NCBI RefSeq assembly: GCF_963678635.1
Contig: NC_087068.1
Coordinates: forward strand, 48,131,724-48,195,723
DNA: 64,000 nucleotides
Direction of reading: 5' to 3'
Source of the DNA: Symsagittifera roscoffensis
Taxonomy: Eukaryota; Xenacoelomorpha; Acoela; Convolutidae
The notes under the pieces were generated by a model. The model searched no databases. It was not told the origin of the DNA and saw only the letters and a program-made list of their open reading frames with translations. Below, one piece after another: positions 1 through 11,341 of this stretch (within the stretch, counting starts at the first letter, position 1; every line of letters starts with the position of its first letter). The position numbers were made by a program, and so were the translations under genes.

Positions 1-413
1 ATACATACATACATACATACATACATACATACATACATACATACATACATACATACATACATACATACATACATACATACATACATACATACATACATAC
101 ATACATACATACATACATACATACATACATACATACATACATACATACATACATACATACATACATACATACATACATACATACATACATACATACATAC
201 ATACATACATACATACATACATACATACATACATACATACATACATACATACATACATACATACATACATACATACATACATACATACATACATACATAC
301 ATACATACATACATACATACATACATACATACATACATACATACATACATACATACATACATACATACATACATACATACATACCTACATACATTCATAC
401 ATACATACATACA

Positions 414-444
<31 letters not shown>

Positions 445-554
445 CATACATTTATATGTATGTACATACATACATACATACATACATACATACATACATA
501 CATACATACATACATACATACCTACATACATTCATACATACATACATACATACA

Positions 555-585
<31 letters not shown>

Positions 586-615
586 CATACATACATTTAT
601 ATGTATGTACATACA
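1..615. repeat. (ATAC)n tetranucleotide microsatellite, left block
   Basis: The first 383 bases are uninterrupted ATAC units. After that an ordered set of variants appears: CCTACATACATTC, an ATTACATA slip and CATTTATATGTATGTAC. The set starts at about 384 and again at about 521, a higher-order period of about 136 bp. The block runs off the left edge of the window. Because 4-nt units in three frames give a 12-nt coding period, both strands show long spurious open frames (YIHT and MYVC repeats), which are not genes. Confidence 0.98.
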
Positions 616-765
616 TTTTTTCTAGTGGTTAATTTGCTCGAGCATTTGAAAAAGGTCGGTCACATTATTTGCGGTCTAGACATCGAAAAACAAATGGCTT
701 GAGTTGGGAACGGTTAAGCACATTTTTTAAACTGTAGAAATTACTTCAACTGCATATTAGCGTAA

Positions 766-809
766 CATTACCTTTCCAGGCCTTTTGATGGTTTTAATCG
801 GTTTTCTTT
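766..809. repeat. Arm sequence shared with the element at 2834
   Basis: This stretch, beginning CATTACCTTTCCAGGCC and ending GGTTTTAATCGGTTTTC, is almost identical to 2834-2879. Here it runs directly into the (ATAC)n array; there it runs directly into an ACCGCTCAAA-type array. It therefore looks like a fixed arm of one mobile element family attached to different tandem-repeat cores. The remaining 616-765 is unique sequence with no recognisable feature. Confidence 0.8.
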
Positions 810-1738
810 CATACATACATACATACATACATACATACATACATACATACATACATACATACATACATACATACATACATACATACATACATACATACAT
901 ACATACATACATACATACATACATACATACATACATACATACATACATACATACATACATACATACATACATACATACATACATACATACATACATACAT
1001 ACATACATACATACATACATACATACATACATACATACATACATACATACATACATACATACATACATACATACATACATACATACATACATACATACAT
1101 ACATACATACATACATACATACATACATACATACATACATACATACATACATACATACATACATACATACATACATACATACATACATACATACATACAT
1201 ACATACATACATACATACATACATACATACATACATACATACATACATACATACATACATACATACATACATACATACATACATACATACATACATACAT
1301 ACATACATACATACATACATACATACATACATACATACATACATACATACATACATACATACATACATACATACATACATACATACATACATACATACAT
1401 ACATACATACATACATACATACATACATACATACATACATACATACATACATACATACATACATACATACATACATACATACATACATACATACATACAT
1501 ACATACATACATACATACATACATACATACATACATACATACATACATACATACATACATACATACCTACATACATTCATACATACATACATACATACAT
1601 ACATACATACATACATACATACATACATACATTTATATGTATGTACATACATACATACATACATACATACATACATACATACATACATACATACATACAT
1701 ACCTACATACATTCATACATACATACATACATACATAC
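810..1738. repeat. (ATAC)n tetranucleotide microsatellite, right block
   Basis: About 750 bp of perfect ATAC units (810 to about 1563) are followed by the same variant block as in the left array (variant starts at about 1566 and 1702, again about 136 bp apart). It ends at the assembly gap, so its true length is unknown. The same order of variants in both arrays shows that the variant block was copied as a unit. Confidence 0.98.
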
Positions 1739-1938
1739 NNNNNNNNNNNNNNNNNNNNNNNNNNNNNNNNNNNNNNNNNNNNNNNNNNNNNNNNNNNNNN
1801 NNNNNNNNNNNNNNNNNNNNNNNNNNNNNNNNNNNNNNNNNNNNNNNNNNNNNNNNNNNNNNNNNNNNNNNNNNNNNNNNNNNNNNNNNNNNNNNNNNNN
1901 NNNNNNNNNNNNNNNNNNNNNNNNNNNNNNNNNNNNNN
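1739..1938. other. Assembly gap (200 N)
   Basis: Exactly 200 undetermined bases, a typical fixed-size scaffold gap. It sits inside the microsatellite, which is the likely reason the assembly broke here. Confidence 0.99.
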
Positions 1939-2339
1939 CCCGTTATTCCAATTTTGAATTGCAAAAACACTTTGCTTCCAAAGACTTTGGACTTTGAGTT
2001 TCAGCACTTTTTCCTATTGCAGATTTGCTTTTGATTTAATATGCACGAGCATGCTACGACTGATGCATCAGCATCTAGAACGAACATGTAGAATGTTCTC
2101 AGTTAGCATTCCCAATATTGGCGTTCCAAATAATTACTTTTTGTTTTTCAGGAATGATTTTTCGCCCCATTGTTCCCTGTCGTTTTCTTCCCTCATCAAT
2201 CCTTGATTTGGAGACAGTTTATCAGCATAGCACTGTACAAAATCTCGGCCGTGTTTCCGTTCCTGGCAGTGTCCACTATTCTTAATAGATATGTTATCAA
2301 GTCCATTAAAAGTTTGATTAAAAACAAGTTTTAACTTTA
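1939..2339. other. Unassigned AT-rich stretch
   Basis: No gene is supported. Two acceptor-like pyrimidine tracts ending in CAG (near 2021 and 2151) precede short open stretches on the plus strand, but no protein is recognisable and no matching donors were seen. Confidence 0.4.
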
Positions 2340-2830
2340 TTCTGATTATCTTGCCTTATATGAAAAAATGGTTATCATACAATTTTCATATATGCAAACT
2401 GTATGACAACTATTTTTTTTAGCTTCAAATTAAATTTTCGTTTTTGATGAGCAATGTCCGTTAAATTGAGAAAAAGCACTCTTAAATAATTTAAATTTGT
2501 TTATAAACATGTTTGAACAATTTCTGAAAATCTTTCCTTTCATGAAAAAATGGTTATCATACAATTTTCATATATAGAAATTGTATGATAACCATTTTTT
2601 TTTTCAAAAAAAAAAATAAACGTAGTTATTTTTCATCACCAGACTGTTGTATTTGGTTCAAATAGCCGGAGAAACTAGATTGAATCTTTTTTCAATGGTT
2701 TTTTGAAATTGTATGAAAATTGTATGATCAGCATTTTTCCATACATTTGACGCAGGCAATCGTATGATAAGCTTTTTCGGTGTGGGGAAATTTAAAATGA
2801 GCTTTTTCGGTTTAGGGATGTTAGCCCGGG
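2340..2830 (-). mobile_element. TATGATAAGC-motif element, copy 1 (partial)
   Basis: The stretch contains several inverted copies of a TCATACAATTTCATA / TGTATGATAAGCATTTTT motif (about 2360-2420, 2540-2600, 2700-2800). Its right end, read in reverse, matches the left end of the element at 18770-19740, beginning CCCGGG and continuing through the same series of motifs. The CCCGGG at 2825-2830 is the terminus. The left end is not clear. No coding capacity is visible, so this is a non-autonomous DNA-type element. Confidence 0.7.
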
Positions 2831-3127
2831 GTCACATTACCTTTCCAGGCCTTTTTGTTGGTTTTAATCGGTTTTCTTTATAAGACCGCTCAAAAAACCG
2901 CTCTAAAACCGCTCAAATCTTGCTTGAAAAAACCGTTCAAAAATCACCGCAAGAAATGAGCGGTTTTTGAACGGTTTTTTCAAGCAAGTATTGAGCGGTT
3001 TGAGCGGTTTTTTCCAAAAAAAAAACGCCCAAAACCGCCCAAATTGCTCAAACCGCTCAAATCTTGCTGAAAAACCGCTCAAACCGCTCATATCTTGAGC
3101 GGTTTTTGAGCGGGATCTCGACCCGGG
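2825..3127. mobile_element. ACCGCTCAAA-core element with CCCGGG ends
   Basis: The element starts CCCGGGGTCAC, carries the arm also seen at 766-809 (2834-2879), then consists almost wholly of forward and reversed copies of an ACCGCTCAAA motif, and ends GATCTCGACCCGGG. The two CCCGGG ends are inverted. At 2908-2999 the repeats form a hairpin with arms of about 42 nt and a loop of about 7 nt. The first CCCGGG is shared with the adjoining TATGATAAGC element, so the two are nested or abut exactly. Confidence 0.65.
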
Positions 3128-4096
3128 AAACATACTTTCAAAAAACTCAAAAAATTCTTAGAAACATACCTACAAAAAATCAGAAAAAAACATCAAGTTT
3201 TCTTTTTAGTTCAAAACTAATCAAAACAATTTTTGATTACTGTTTGCTCCCCACATTTCAACTATTTAGCTTAGAATCATAAAAACTACCAGTTTTTGCG
3301 TCCTCTATTGAACAAATTGAAGCCTCTCATTTGGCAAATTTGTTAAAAAGTGAACATCAATTGGAAGAATTCGTAGGGTATTTCAAACTCTTTGAACTCC
3401 AATGCACACTGGTTTAATCAAATTGTAACATTTGAACATTTCGATTTATTTAAAATCTCGATTGGATAAAAATCAGCTATACTTTTGAATTATCTGACCT
3501 CAAAATGACGGATAGAGGCTGTCAGTTTTTGACTCGAATGCTTTGGTATATTGACACCAAAATGATTCCTAACTTTTCGCTGCAGATTTAAATAAACGAC
3601 AACCGATTGACAGCTTTCAAAGGTACAGACATCCAGCCTTCTTTGGTTTCGACTTTTGCTTAAAACGAATCGAACAGCCTCCCTCAGAGAAATGCAGAAG
3701 TTTTCACTGACTATTTTCATAACCAGATTTGAATCTTTAAACACAATTGGTGTCAAAAAACAAAATCACCGAAAATTTTTGTACAGCCAAAAAAGTCAGC
3801 GGCATACGTTATATACAAAGTATTACAATCAAACCTTTTTAGGTTTTGTATCTACCAGATACATTAGCAAAGCAACGTTTTGGGAAAAGACAATAATTCT
3901 TAGAACTAAAAATTAAACTTTTAATTTCTTTAGATCCCTGGTAAAGGTACCTAATTTTTAAGGATACGATGTTTATAAAATTTTAGGATATTTATGAAGT
4001 TCAATTTTTGGGTGTTAAACTCAGTTTGGAAAGTAAAAAAGAGGGAAAAAAACCCAAAGAAAAACCGTACAAAAACTTTCCTGAGAATCAATTTTA
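3128..4096. other. Unassigned AT-rich stretch
   Basis: Only short open frames on both strands, none with recognisable motifs. No repeat or RNA gene was seen. Confidence 0.5.
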
Positions 4097-4990
4097 ACGT
4101 TCAACTGCAAAAAACGCAAGATTCTTTATTGCTGCTCATGTGTTTGCCTGAATTTTATGATCAATTTTTTCTCCGCGCTTTTTAATAAAATCGTAAGTTT
4201 TTATCAAAATCTTGGTCAAACATTGTTCGGCATTAGTTTTCTTTGATGCTCTGTGTAAAGAAAGTTTTCTCAGGTTAAATATAAGTCTATTTTAAAACAT
4301 GAAAAAAGCATTGAAGAAAAACGAGGAAAAATTATAGACATATAAGCTCAATTTATAATCAATTGGAAGGGTTTTTGAAGTTTCCACGAGCCCATGCCCA
4401 GACTTTCGCGACCAATTTTTGGTATGTTCAGACTTTCGCAGCCCACGGCGCGACTCATGTCCAGACTTTCCAGACTCAAACTCTCGGCACGACTATGCAA
4501 TTTGGGTTAAATCCGGATGTGGCGCGACCCTTAAAGTCTGAACAAGAGTTTGGGACTTCGACCCGGGTGTCAACCAGCCACAACTTCCGCCAGCACATAC
4601 TACAAGCTTCTTGATTGCTGCAATTGTGTGCGCCTGGATTTCCTCGTAGTTTTTTTACTCCGCGTTTTTTGGGTGTGCTCTTATGTTTCTTTCAAAATCC
4701 GGCTCAGGCATTGCCCAGATGGACTTATCTTTGATCCTTCGAGAATAATTAATTAGGTTGGTTATTTTGCGACAGGAAATTGATTTTATGTTAAATGTAA
4801 CTGATCAAATGGAAAGTGCTTTGGTACCTTCATAGAGCTCAGTAACAATCATTTAAAACGTTAAACAGCAAAAAACGTAAGTTTTTGGTTTTTACTATTG
4901 TATTTGCCTGAATGTTTTGATAAGTTTGTTCTCTCCCAATTTTTTCACGTAATTTTTTTGTTTTCTATCAAAATACTGATCGGTCATCAT
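4097..4990. repeat. Three degenerate copies of a ~140-bp repeat
   Basis: Related stretches occur at about 4097-4235, 4590-4725 and 4858-4990. Each reads 'caaaaaacg...', then 'gtttgcctgaattt' or a variant, then 'ctccgcg/ctccc', a T-rich tract, 'tcaaaatc' and a 'cattg/catca' tail. Similarity is loose but the order of blocks is conserved. The GC-rich element at 4376-4567 lies between the first and second copies. Confidence 0.45.
4376..4567 (-). mobile_element. Short copy of the 29-bp GC-rich repeat element
   Basis: GC-rich island with CCAGACTTTCGCGACC-type units, related to the large array at 20386-21880. Read in reverse from 4567 it starts CCCGGGTCGAAGTCCCA, has about one array unit, and then TCCGGATTTAACCCAAAT...GCATA. 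The first part matches the left end of the large array (CCGGATCGAGGTCCCA at about 20384) and the second matches its right end (21846-21880). So this copy is essentially the two ends of the large element with the array collapsed, plus extra units at 4390-4490. Confidence 0.7.
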
Positions 4991-5175
4991 CCAGCCAAGA
5001 AGAATGGTTTGTGGTTATTTGCCTAAAAACTAGTTGCTACCGTTATATTGCGCTCGTAAAATTATTGAGGGAAAAAGTTGAAAATCAGTTAAAGGAAAGA
5101 AAAAGAAAGAAATGAAAGAAAAAATCATTTTAGATGATTTTGATCACATCAAAAATATTTTAGTATCCCTAAGAG

Positions 5176-5420
5176 ATCAGTAACTGATTATCGCAATTGG
5201 CAACTCTAGGATAGTCAAAATGGTTTTTCGACTTGATTGGTTTCGCTCAATTTTTAAATATTTTCCAGAGCTACCTTCAGGTTCTATCAGGTTTCTATTG
5301 TCCAAAAGTTTGCACAAAACGATATTTTTCTGCTGGTCAAATTACAAATCTCTAAAAACACAAAAAAGGGAGAAAAGCGAAACCAAAAAGTGTGTCTAAT
5401 TTTACGTGAGATGATAAGTT
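5176..5420 (+). mobile_element. LINE 3'-end fragment (upstream copy)
   Basis: 'aactgattatcgcaattg' at about 5182 and the block at 5341-5420 ('ctctaaaaacacaaaaaa...gagaaaagcg...aaaaagtgtgt') recur in order at about 6569 and 6586-6665, immediately after the LINE C-terminal zinc finger. This is best read as the 3' untranslated end of an earlier insertion of the same LINE family, with some extra sequence inserted between its two blocks. Confidence 0.5.
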
Positions 5421-5448
5421 AGACCAGTGGAGAGAAAAGAAACTTAGA

Positions 5449-5924
5449 ATAAGCTGATGATCTGGCTTTGATCTCTGACAACCAAGCAAATGCTACCAAG
5501 TCGCTGAATGAGATGGCAAAAGCCTTCGGATTGGCTCAAATAGAAATATCTGTCGAGAAAACTAACTGTATTGTAATCAACACCAAAGACCATACTAATG
5601 TCCCCATCAATGTGCTCAGTGAACAGGTTGAACAGGGTTAACCACTTTGAGTACCTCAGCAGCATCATATCATCTGATGGCAGCGCTGACAAAGCTATCA
5701 GCGCTCGCGTTTCTAAAACAAGGACAGCAATGCTACGTTTTAGACCGGCTCTGGTGTTGAAAAGATTGACACTAAGGAACAAGGGTCTCCTCATCGAAAC
5801 TATCCTAAAGCCAGTCCTGCTTTACGGCTCAGAGGAGAACCTGGTTATCAGATGTACTGATCTTGGTAGACTGGAAGTGGTTATACACAAGAGCTTGTCT
5901 AATACTAAAAAAGAAACAATATGA
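5449..5924 (+). pseudogene. Non-LTR retrotransposon reverse transcriptase remnant
   Basis: The plus strand reads as the C-terminal half of a LINE reverse transcriptase, an enzyme that copies LINE RNA into DNA at a nicked target site. Codons 5453-5461 give the ADD of the (Y/F)ADD catalytic box, followed by LALISDN, then EKTNCIVIN. A frameshift or stop near 5639 moves the frame. The next part reads VNHFEYLSSIISSDGS, then KPVLLYGSEE, the usual order in LINE polymerases (F-x-YLGS-I and P-xLLYG-E blocks). The N-terminal half of RT and the endonuclease are absent, so this is a 5'-truncated dead copy. The family (RTE/CR1/Jockey-like) cannot be settled by eye. Confidence 0.82.
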
Positions 5925-5984
5925 AACTAAATGAATCGAATGAAAAAGTAAACACAACGCCACTCGCACACCAACTATGCAGAA

Positions 5985-6585
5985 GGGTTCAACTGTAGGC
6001 TTCCTTTAAAATCATCGAAGTCGATAACTTGAATGATCTAGTTGAAGGTGCTAAAATTTGGCAAAAAAATTGGATTAGGCAGCTAGTGCTGATCTCGACA
6101 ACCACGCAAAAGTCTGACCAGGACAACTGGTTGCACAATCCGACAACCAAATTTAAGTTCACAGATGGTAGGAATTTCAAAGCAAATGCTGATGGCAAAA
6201 GGTCGCAAACAGTTCAATGTGATTGAAAATTTGGGTAGAATGATTAATAGCAAAAAAAGTGAACAGGCCTCCGATTTAAAGAAAGATGTCCCGACCTCCG
6301 AAAGTAGTGAAACGGAAACTGACAAATGAACTGAAAGCATTAAAGGAATTGAAAGAACTGCTGAGATCCCCCAGCAGCCCCGCTACGGGAAGTCCAAGAA
6401 AGGCAAACTCGACTGCCCTCTGCTGCCACCCGCATGTGAAACTGATTGGGCGATCCTTCGCATCAAACCAAGACATTAGCAAAGTTTATGAAGTGCTAGA
6501 GTGTCCGCTCTGCTCTTATCGATGCTCTGTTAGGAAGTCACTGTTTTGTGAAGCACCAACATTCGCTAACTGATTATCGCAATTG
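5985..6585 (+). pseudogene. LINE ORF2 C-terminal remnant with zinc finger
   Basis: An open frame at 6286-6573 ends with VYEVLECPLCSYRCSVRKSL. After a one-frame shift the DNA reads VKHQHS. Together this is a CxxC...HxxH finger, of the kind found at the very C-terminus of many LINE polymerases. The sequence just after it (6569-6665) matches the block upstream of the RT fragment, supporting a LINE 3' end. The 5985-6285 part has short open frames (NDLVEGAKIW..., FKFTDGRNF...) that sit where the region between RT and the finger should be, but I do not recognise them. Confidence 0.55.
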
Positions 6586-6665
6586 TCAAATTATATAGCT
6601 CTAAAAACACAAAAAACGGGAGAAAAGCGAAAACAAAAAGTGTGTTTAACTTTACATGAGAGGAT
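6586..6665 (+). mobile_element. LINE 3'-UTR block (downstream copy)
   Basis: Near-copy of 5341-5420, placed directly after the LINE zinc-finger remnant. It probably marks the 3' end of the LINE insertion. Confidence 0.5.
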
Positions 6666-8569
6666 ACTCATTGAATGGCAGGGATTTTACTGACTCACAT
6701 GAGGACAGTAACATTGATTATAAACGATCATTTAAAAAAAACAATATTTTTGATCAGATATGTTTCAGTGGAAGTTGGCATCAAGAACGAAACAAAAAAC
6801 ACAAACAACTAAATTTATTCAAAGATCAATGAGCAATACTTTTACTGTTTCCTTAAATTTAAAGATAACGCAATGTTTTGTTTGATTGCAAAACAGTTTT
6901 GTCATTGATCAACGTCAATTTTTTTCATGACTTGTTTCTAATCAGTATCTTGTATTTTTTTCTTGCCTGCTGTTGCGCGCTTAGTGCTAACAATTTCTTC
7001 AGTTATCGAAAAAAGTTAAAATAAATTAAGTGCAAATGAAAACTTTTGAAGTTCCTTTCCTTTTTTTTACTCAAAGTCAAAACATTTTTCCTAAGTTTTT
7101 TTGGTTGATTTTTTAACAACCAGAAAAAAAATTTAAACTGTAAAACTTGCTCTGCAGTTAACTTGCAGGCCTAAAAAAATGATGAAAACTTTCAAGAAAA
7201 AAGAAAAGCACTCACTGAATTCAAGCAAACTGTTTCTGATTTTCGCCCCTAGTAGAAATTTACTACACAACAATACCATTATTGTACTAGCGAAACTACT
7301 GTGTTTGAACTTTTTTATGTTGAAAACTAAGCATTGAGTTTGATTGAGTTTGATTTTTTACCAAGTTTAAGACATGGTTTTGCATTTTGATATACAAACA
7401 AAAAATTTAAAACACGTTAAACAGTTCTAAGGGTTTTTGAGATTAATTGAGTTAACATGCCAAATTTTGTATTCCTACAAGAGAAATTCAGAAAACAAAT
7501 TTTCCAGCAAAGAGTTTTTTGAGATGCTTTTTTCGGCTAACGGCACAAAACTGCAATATTCGCAACAGTTCAGTTATAAGCTGGAACACGAGTTACTGAA
7601 GTCCGACTTTTAAAACATTTGATCGAAATAAAAATATGAATACCTTGAATTTAACTGACTGAAAAAATAAATATTTTTTTCTGGTAAAAGCATTTATTTG
7701 GGTTTCAAAGCCTAGAGCCTTCTCAAACTCTTTTGTTCAATTTTAAAATATATTGCCTATCTTCATATGTCTGGACTAAAGTAGAAAAGTAGAAAAAGGA
7801 TATTTAAAGAAAAAAAACAGTTTTCAGTGTTGCCACGTGCATATGTCACTAGTTCAATGAAGTTTATGCTGGCAGAGTTTCAGTTTATAATGATAAGTAC
7901 TTGTTTTTATCCACTGAAACTATTCGTGTCTATAACTTTTTTGATTTGTTTGTATAAAGATTTTGACCGGGATCAAGAATTATCATTGCACATATTGCAA
8001 ATGTTCTATTTCTGAGAAATAAGATTGTATGTTCTAATCCTGTCTCCTTTGAATAGGCATTTTCTGTAGTACCGAAATCATATTGTCCAATGATCAGTTT
8101 GATGAATAGTAGAAGATCTCTTTGTTTTTGTACATGATGATTATATGAGATGTGCGCTTTATAAGATTCTGAAAAAAGTAACTGAGGATCCAAAAATTAG
8201 TTGTTTATCTTTCTTCTTGATTTTCATTTTTTTTATCAGGAAGATGGCTTAAGCGTATAAACGGATGGTTACTATAGATATCGATTATAACAATTGAGTT
8301 GAACTTTTTTGCAAAGAAGGATAATTTGATTGCTTCCGACGCACTTCTTTTTATGTTTTCGTATCAAGACGAGTTGTCGCACGTAATTTTTTACAAACAA
8401 TTCTGGTTATTCGAAAAGCATCATCATTGCTATTTGTTTAACAGACTGTGGATCTTGTTAACGATTCCCCCCTTTTTCGATTTTCAGAAAAACAACTTTG
8501 GCTGTCACATTTTCAATAGCTTAACAACAATTTTCAGAAAAAAAATTTAATTAAAAATTTTTAGGTATA
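6666..8569. other. Unassigned AT-rich stretch
   Basis: About 1.9 kb with no supported gene. Short open frames (for example 8299-8550 plus, 7930-8193 minus) have the F/L/I/K/N-rich composition expected of AT-rich noncoding DNA and no recognisable motif. Confidence 0.5.
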
Positions 8570-8574
8570 GGTAC
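8570..8574. repeat. Target site duplication GGTAC (left)
   Basis: GGTAC directly precedes TGTAGATTTAG of the left LTR and recurs at 17996-18000 directly after TCTACA of the right LTR. A 5-bp duplication fits Ty3/Gypsy integrase. Confidence 0.9.
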
Positions 8575-11327
8575 TGTAGATTTAGGGGATTGCTTCTCCA
8601 AGTTCGTTTTCTCTTTCCTAACGACTCCGCAAAGTCGTCCCTTGGGCAGTGAATTCAGCGGGGCGACCGAGATTCACTACTATCTACAATCCGGAAAGGG
8701 TGGCAGCTATTCTGTATTGTATTATGTTGCTTGTCCCCTCTGTGTTTTGCTCTTCGGCTGTCTTGTCTCGTCTACTCGATACAATCGCAAGAATTTCCAA
8801 TGATGAAAGAATTTAATTGATTATATGTCCGATTACAGAAGGCTCTGAGTGGCCAGGATTTAATCTAATAATCAAATCAAAAGGAAAGGGTCCAACTAAC
8901 TCCACTAATTTTTAACTATTATCTCTCTCCCTCTCTAGAGGATCTCTGATGACAACTAACTATCTACTGGTCTCTTACTCCGAGAACCAATTACATGACT
9001 AACTAGCAATAATTGTTCTCTTCTCTGACTGAGAACCAACTACTCTTAACAGTAGCTAACATCTGTTCTGACTCGTACAGGCTCTCCGGTACCCTCCGAT
9101 TCCTTATCTTTCTTTACACTTAGTTTTAGTTAAGTCACGCCCTTACCGATCAGTCCTGACATCCGCTTAAATCAACCGTCCGCACATGCTTAAGACAATA
9201 TTCCTCCCCCTGTCAACTCTGCCACGTGCCAAGTTCGCTTTCTTTTATCAATCTCTTCACGCTTATTAGATACCCGGTATGCGGTACGTGTCACAAGTTG
9301 ACCGAGCAAACAAATGTCATAGGATTCTAATCAGCTAATTCCTGACCTCCGTGATTTCAGCCCTCGAGTTCAACTCAATCTACAAACCATGCTATGTTTA
9401 CTCAGTGATTCTCACAAGGTGTTTATTTTAATTATCCCGTTAAGGTTCCGACCTTCCAAGGGTAGGGCGAGACCCTTTTCATGGGTAGCTAACTCATTTC
9501 AAGTATCTAAAATTTTGATCTGTACTGTATTCCAATCTCGACCTTCTAGCTATCAGGGTAACGTAGTTCGTCTATTAGGGGTCAAATCAAGTCAAAAAGT
9601 CACCTTCGGGAAGCCAAGTAAATTCCCCTTTCGTTCATACTATTTAGGAGACTTAATTCTCATGCTACGGTCCTATTACTATCAGATTGCTCTGGGACTA
9701 CTTTTTTTAGTCTAGTTGAATGGCTATGAATAGATCATTCGCCGAGCTAAACTGAACCCAATATTTACCAATCAAGTCCACTTTGAATTAACTCTTCTAC
9801 TCCAAGGTTGCAATGTAAAAGCTATATCTCTATCAGCTTCTGCAACGGCTCCCAATATATTAGTTTTCTTCCCAACTTTTAGCAAGGTAACCCATTTTCA
9901 TTTCCAGGGGTTGGGTTGAAGAATACACCACTTTCCGGTGTTAATCTCGGGGTTTTCTATGCAATTTTTAGGGCAAACTGCCCAAAGGTCAACTTAGGGT
10001 CACCCAGAGATCAAACGGGGTCAAATCTCCATATTTGGGTTCAGAAACCTATGAGGGTCCTAACTACCATGTTCCATTCATATCCCATTAATACTTCACA
10101 AGTTATACCATTTCTAAGGTCCATTATCACTTTTTCCGGAAAAAGGGTATTAACACCGGAAGGAGTCGCCGCAGGCTTTTCACTCACTCGGGGTCTTTTT
10201 TCGGAGTTCGTATCTTATTTCCATTGCCGCAATAAAATCAGTATGCCACCAATCATTATTTTGCGTTAATTGCCGAATTTCCGTTCTTGGGTTTTTTTTT
10301 TCAAAGGCTTATAGCTTCCGATCCATCCGCTGGATTTGGTTCAAATTATAATACAAGATGTGTCTTGCCACTACCTATCATCCCTCCAAGTTTCAGCTCC
10401 CTGTTATCCTTGGAGGCCGAGACTTGATTTCCGGAAGGTAGGGGTGGGTTTGTTTACTTAGGGCATAAAACCGGAAATGGGATTTCTAGGAGTCTGGGGT
10501 TCCAAACTTAAGCTCCCCTTAACTAGGCCTACAACATACTAAAATTTGAGCCCAAAACTGCCGCTAGTTTCCAATCGGGCCATTTACACTTCCGGGGACC
10601 GTTATCACTTGACCCCCAAGGGTCTGAGGGGTCCTGTTTTTTTATGCCTGGGTCAAATCATCTCCAGTAACGCTCCTCTGAATTTCATAACATTAGTTTT
10701 CTTAGTCTCAAAGGTCAACTTAAGGTCACCCAGAGGTCAACCGGGGTCAAATTTCCATATTTGGTTTCAAAAACCTATGAGGGCCCTAACTACCAAGTTC
10801 CCTTTATATACCATTAAAACTTCACATTTTATACCATTTCTAAGGTCCATATCACTTTTTCGGGAAAAAAAGGGTATTAACACCGGAAGGAGTCGCCGCA
10901 GGGTTTTCACTCATAAGGAGTCTGGGGTTCCAAACTTAAGCTCCCCTTAACTAGGCCTACAACATACTAGATTTTGAGCCCAAAACCGCCGCTAGTTTCC
11001 GAGTTCTGATCGGGCCATCTACGCTTCCGGGGACCGTTATCACTTGAGCCCCAAAGGTCTGAGGGGTCCTGTTTTTTATATGCTCGGTTCAAGTCATCTC
11101 TAATATCGCTCCTCTGATGTTCATAACATTAGTTTTCTTAGTTCCAATTTGGGGGGGGGACGCCAATTTGGTCAAATTTTATTTTTTGGAATAGGAGGGA
11201 CGATATCTCCGAAGATTGAACTATTTTGAACTGTACCCTTTGTTGCAGTATTACTTAACTTAATGACGAATCAATTTTACGCTCAGGTTACTATAGCATG
11301 TAATACAGTAGAATCACCAACACTACA
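8575..11327 (-). repeat. 3' LTR of the Gypsy element
   Basis: Plus-strand ends TGTAG...CTACA, the TG...CA inverted ends of an LTR. About 2.75 kb, long for the family. It carries a partial tandem duplication absent from the other LTR: the block starting 'ggagtctggggttccaaac' at about 10488 recurs at about 10917, and the block at about 9985 ('gtcaacttagggtcacccag') recurs at about 10708. The open frames inside (for example 9389-9715, 9916-10269) have no protein signature. Confidence 0.93.
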
Positions 11328-11341
11328 GTCTTCCCCTCTAG
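11328..11341 (-). promoter_or_regulatory. Polypurine tract of the Gypsy element
   Basis: On the minus strand the sequence directly upstream of the 3' LTR reads TAGAGGGGAAGAC. A purine-rich tract at exactly this place primes plus-strand DNA synthesis in LTR retroelements. Confidence 0.8.

Noticed and set aside
460-1957. Long open frames of YIHT and MYVC repeats on both strands
   Set aside because: They are translations of the ATAC microsatellite, whose 12-nt coding period contains no stop in these frames. No gene features around them.
2994-3282. Short frames in the ACCGCTCAAA element
   Set aside because: The peptides (RFERFEQFGRF and the like) are translations of the tandem motif.
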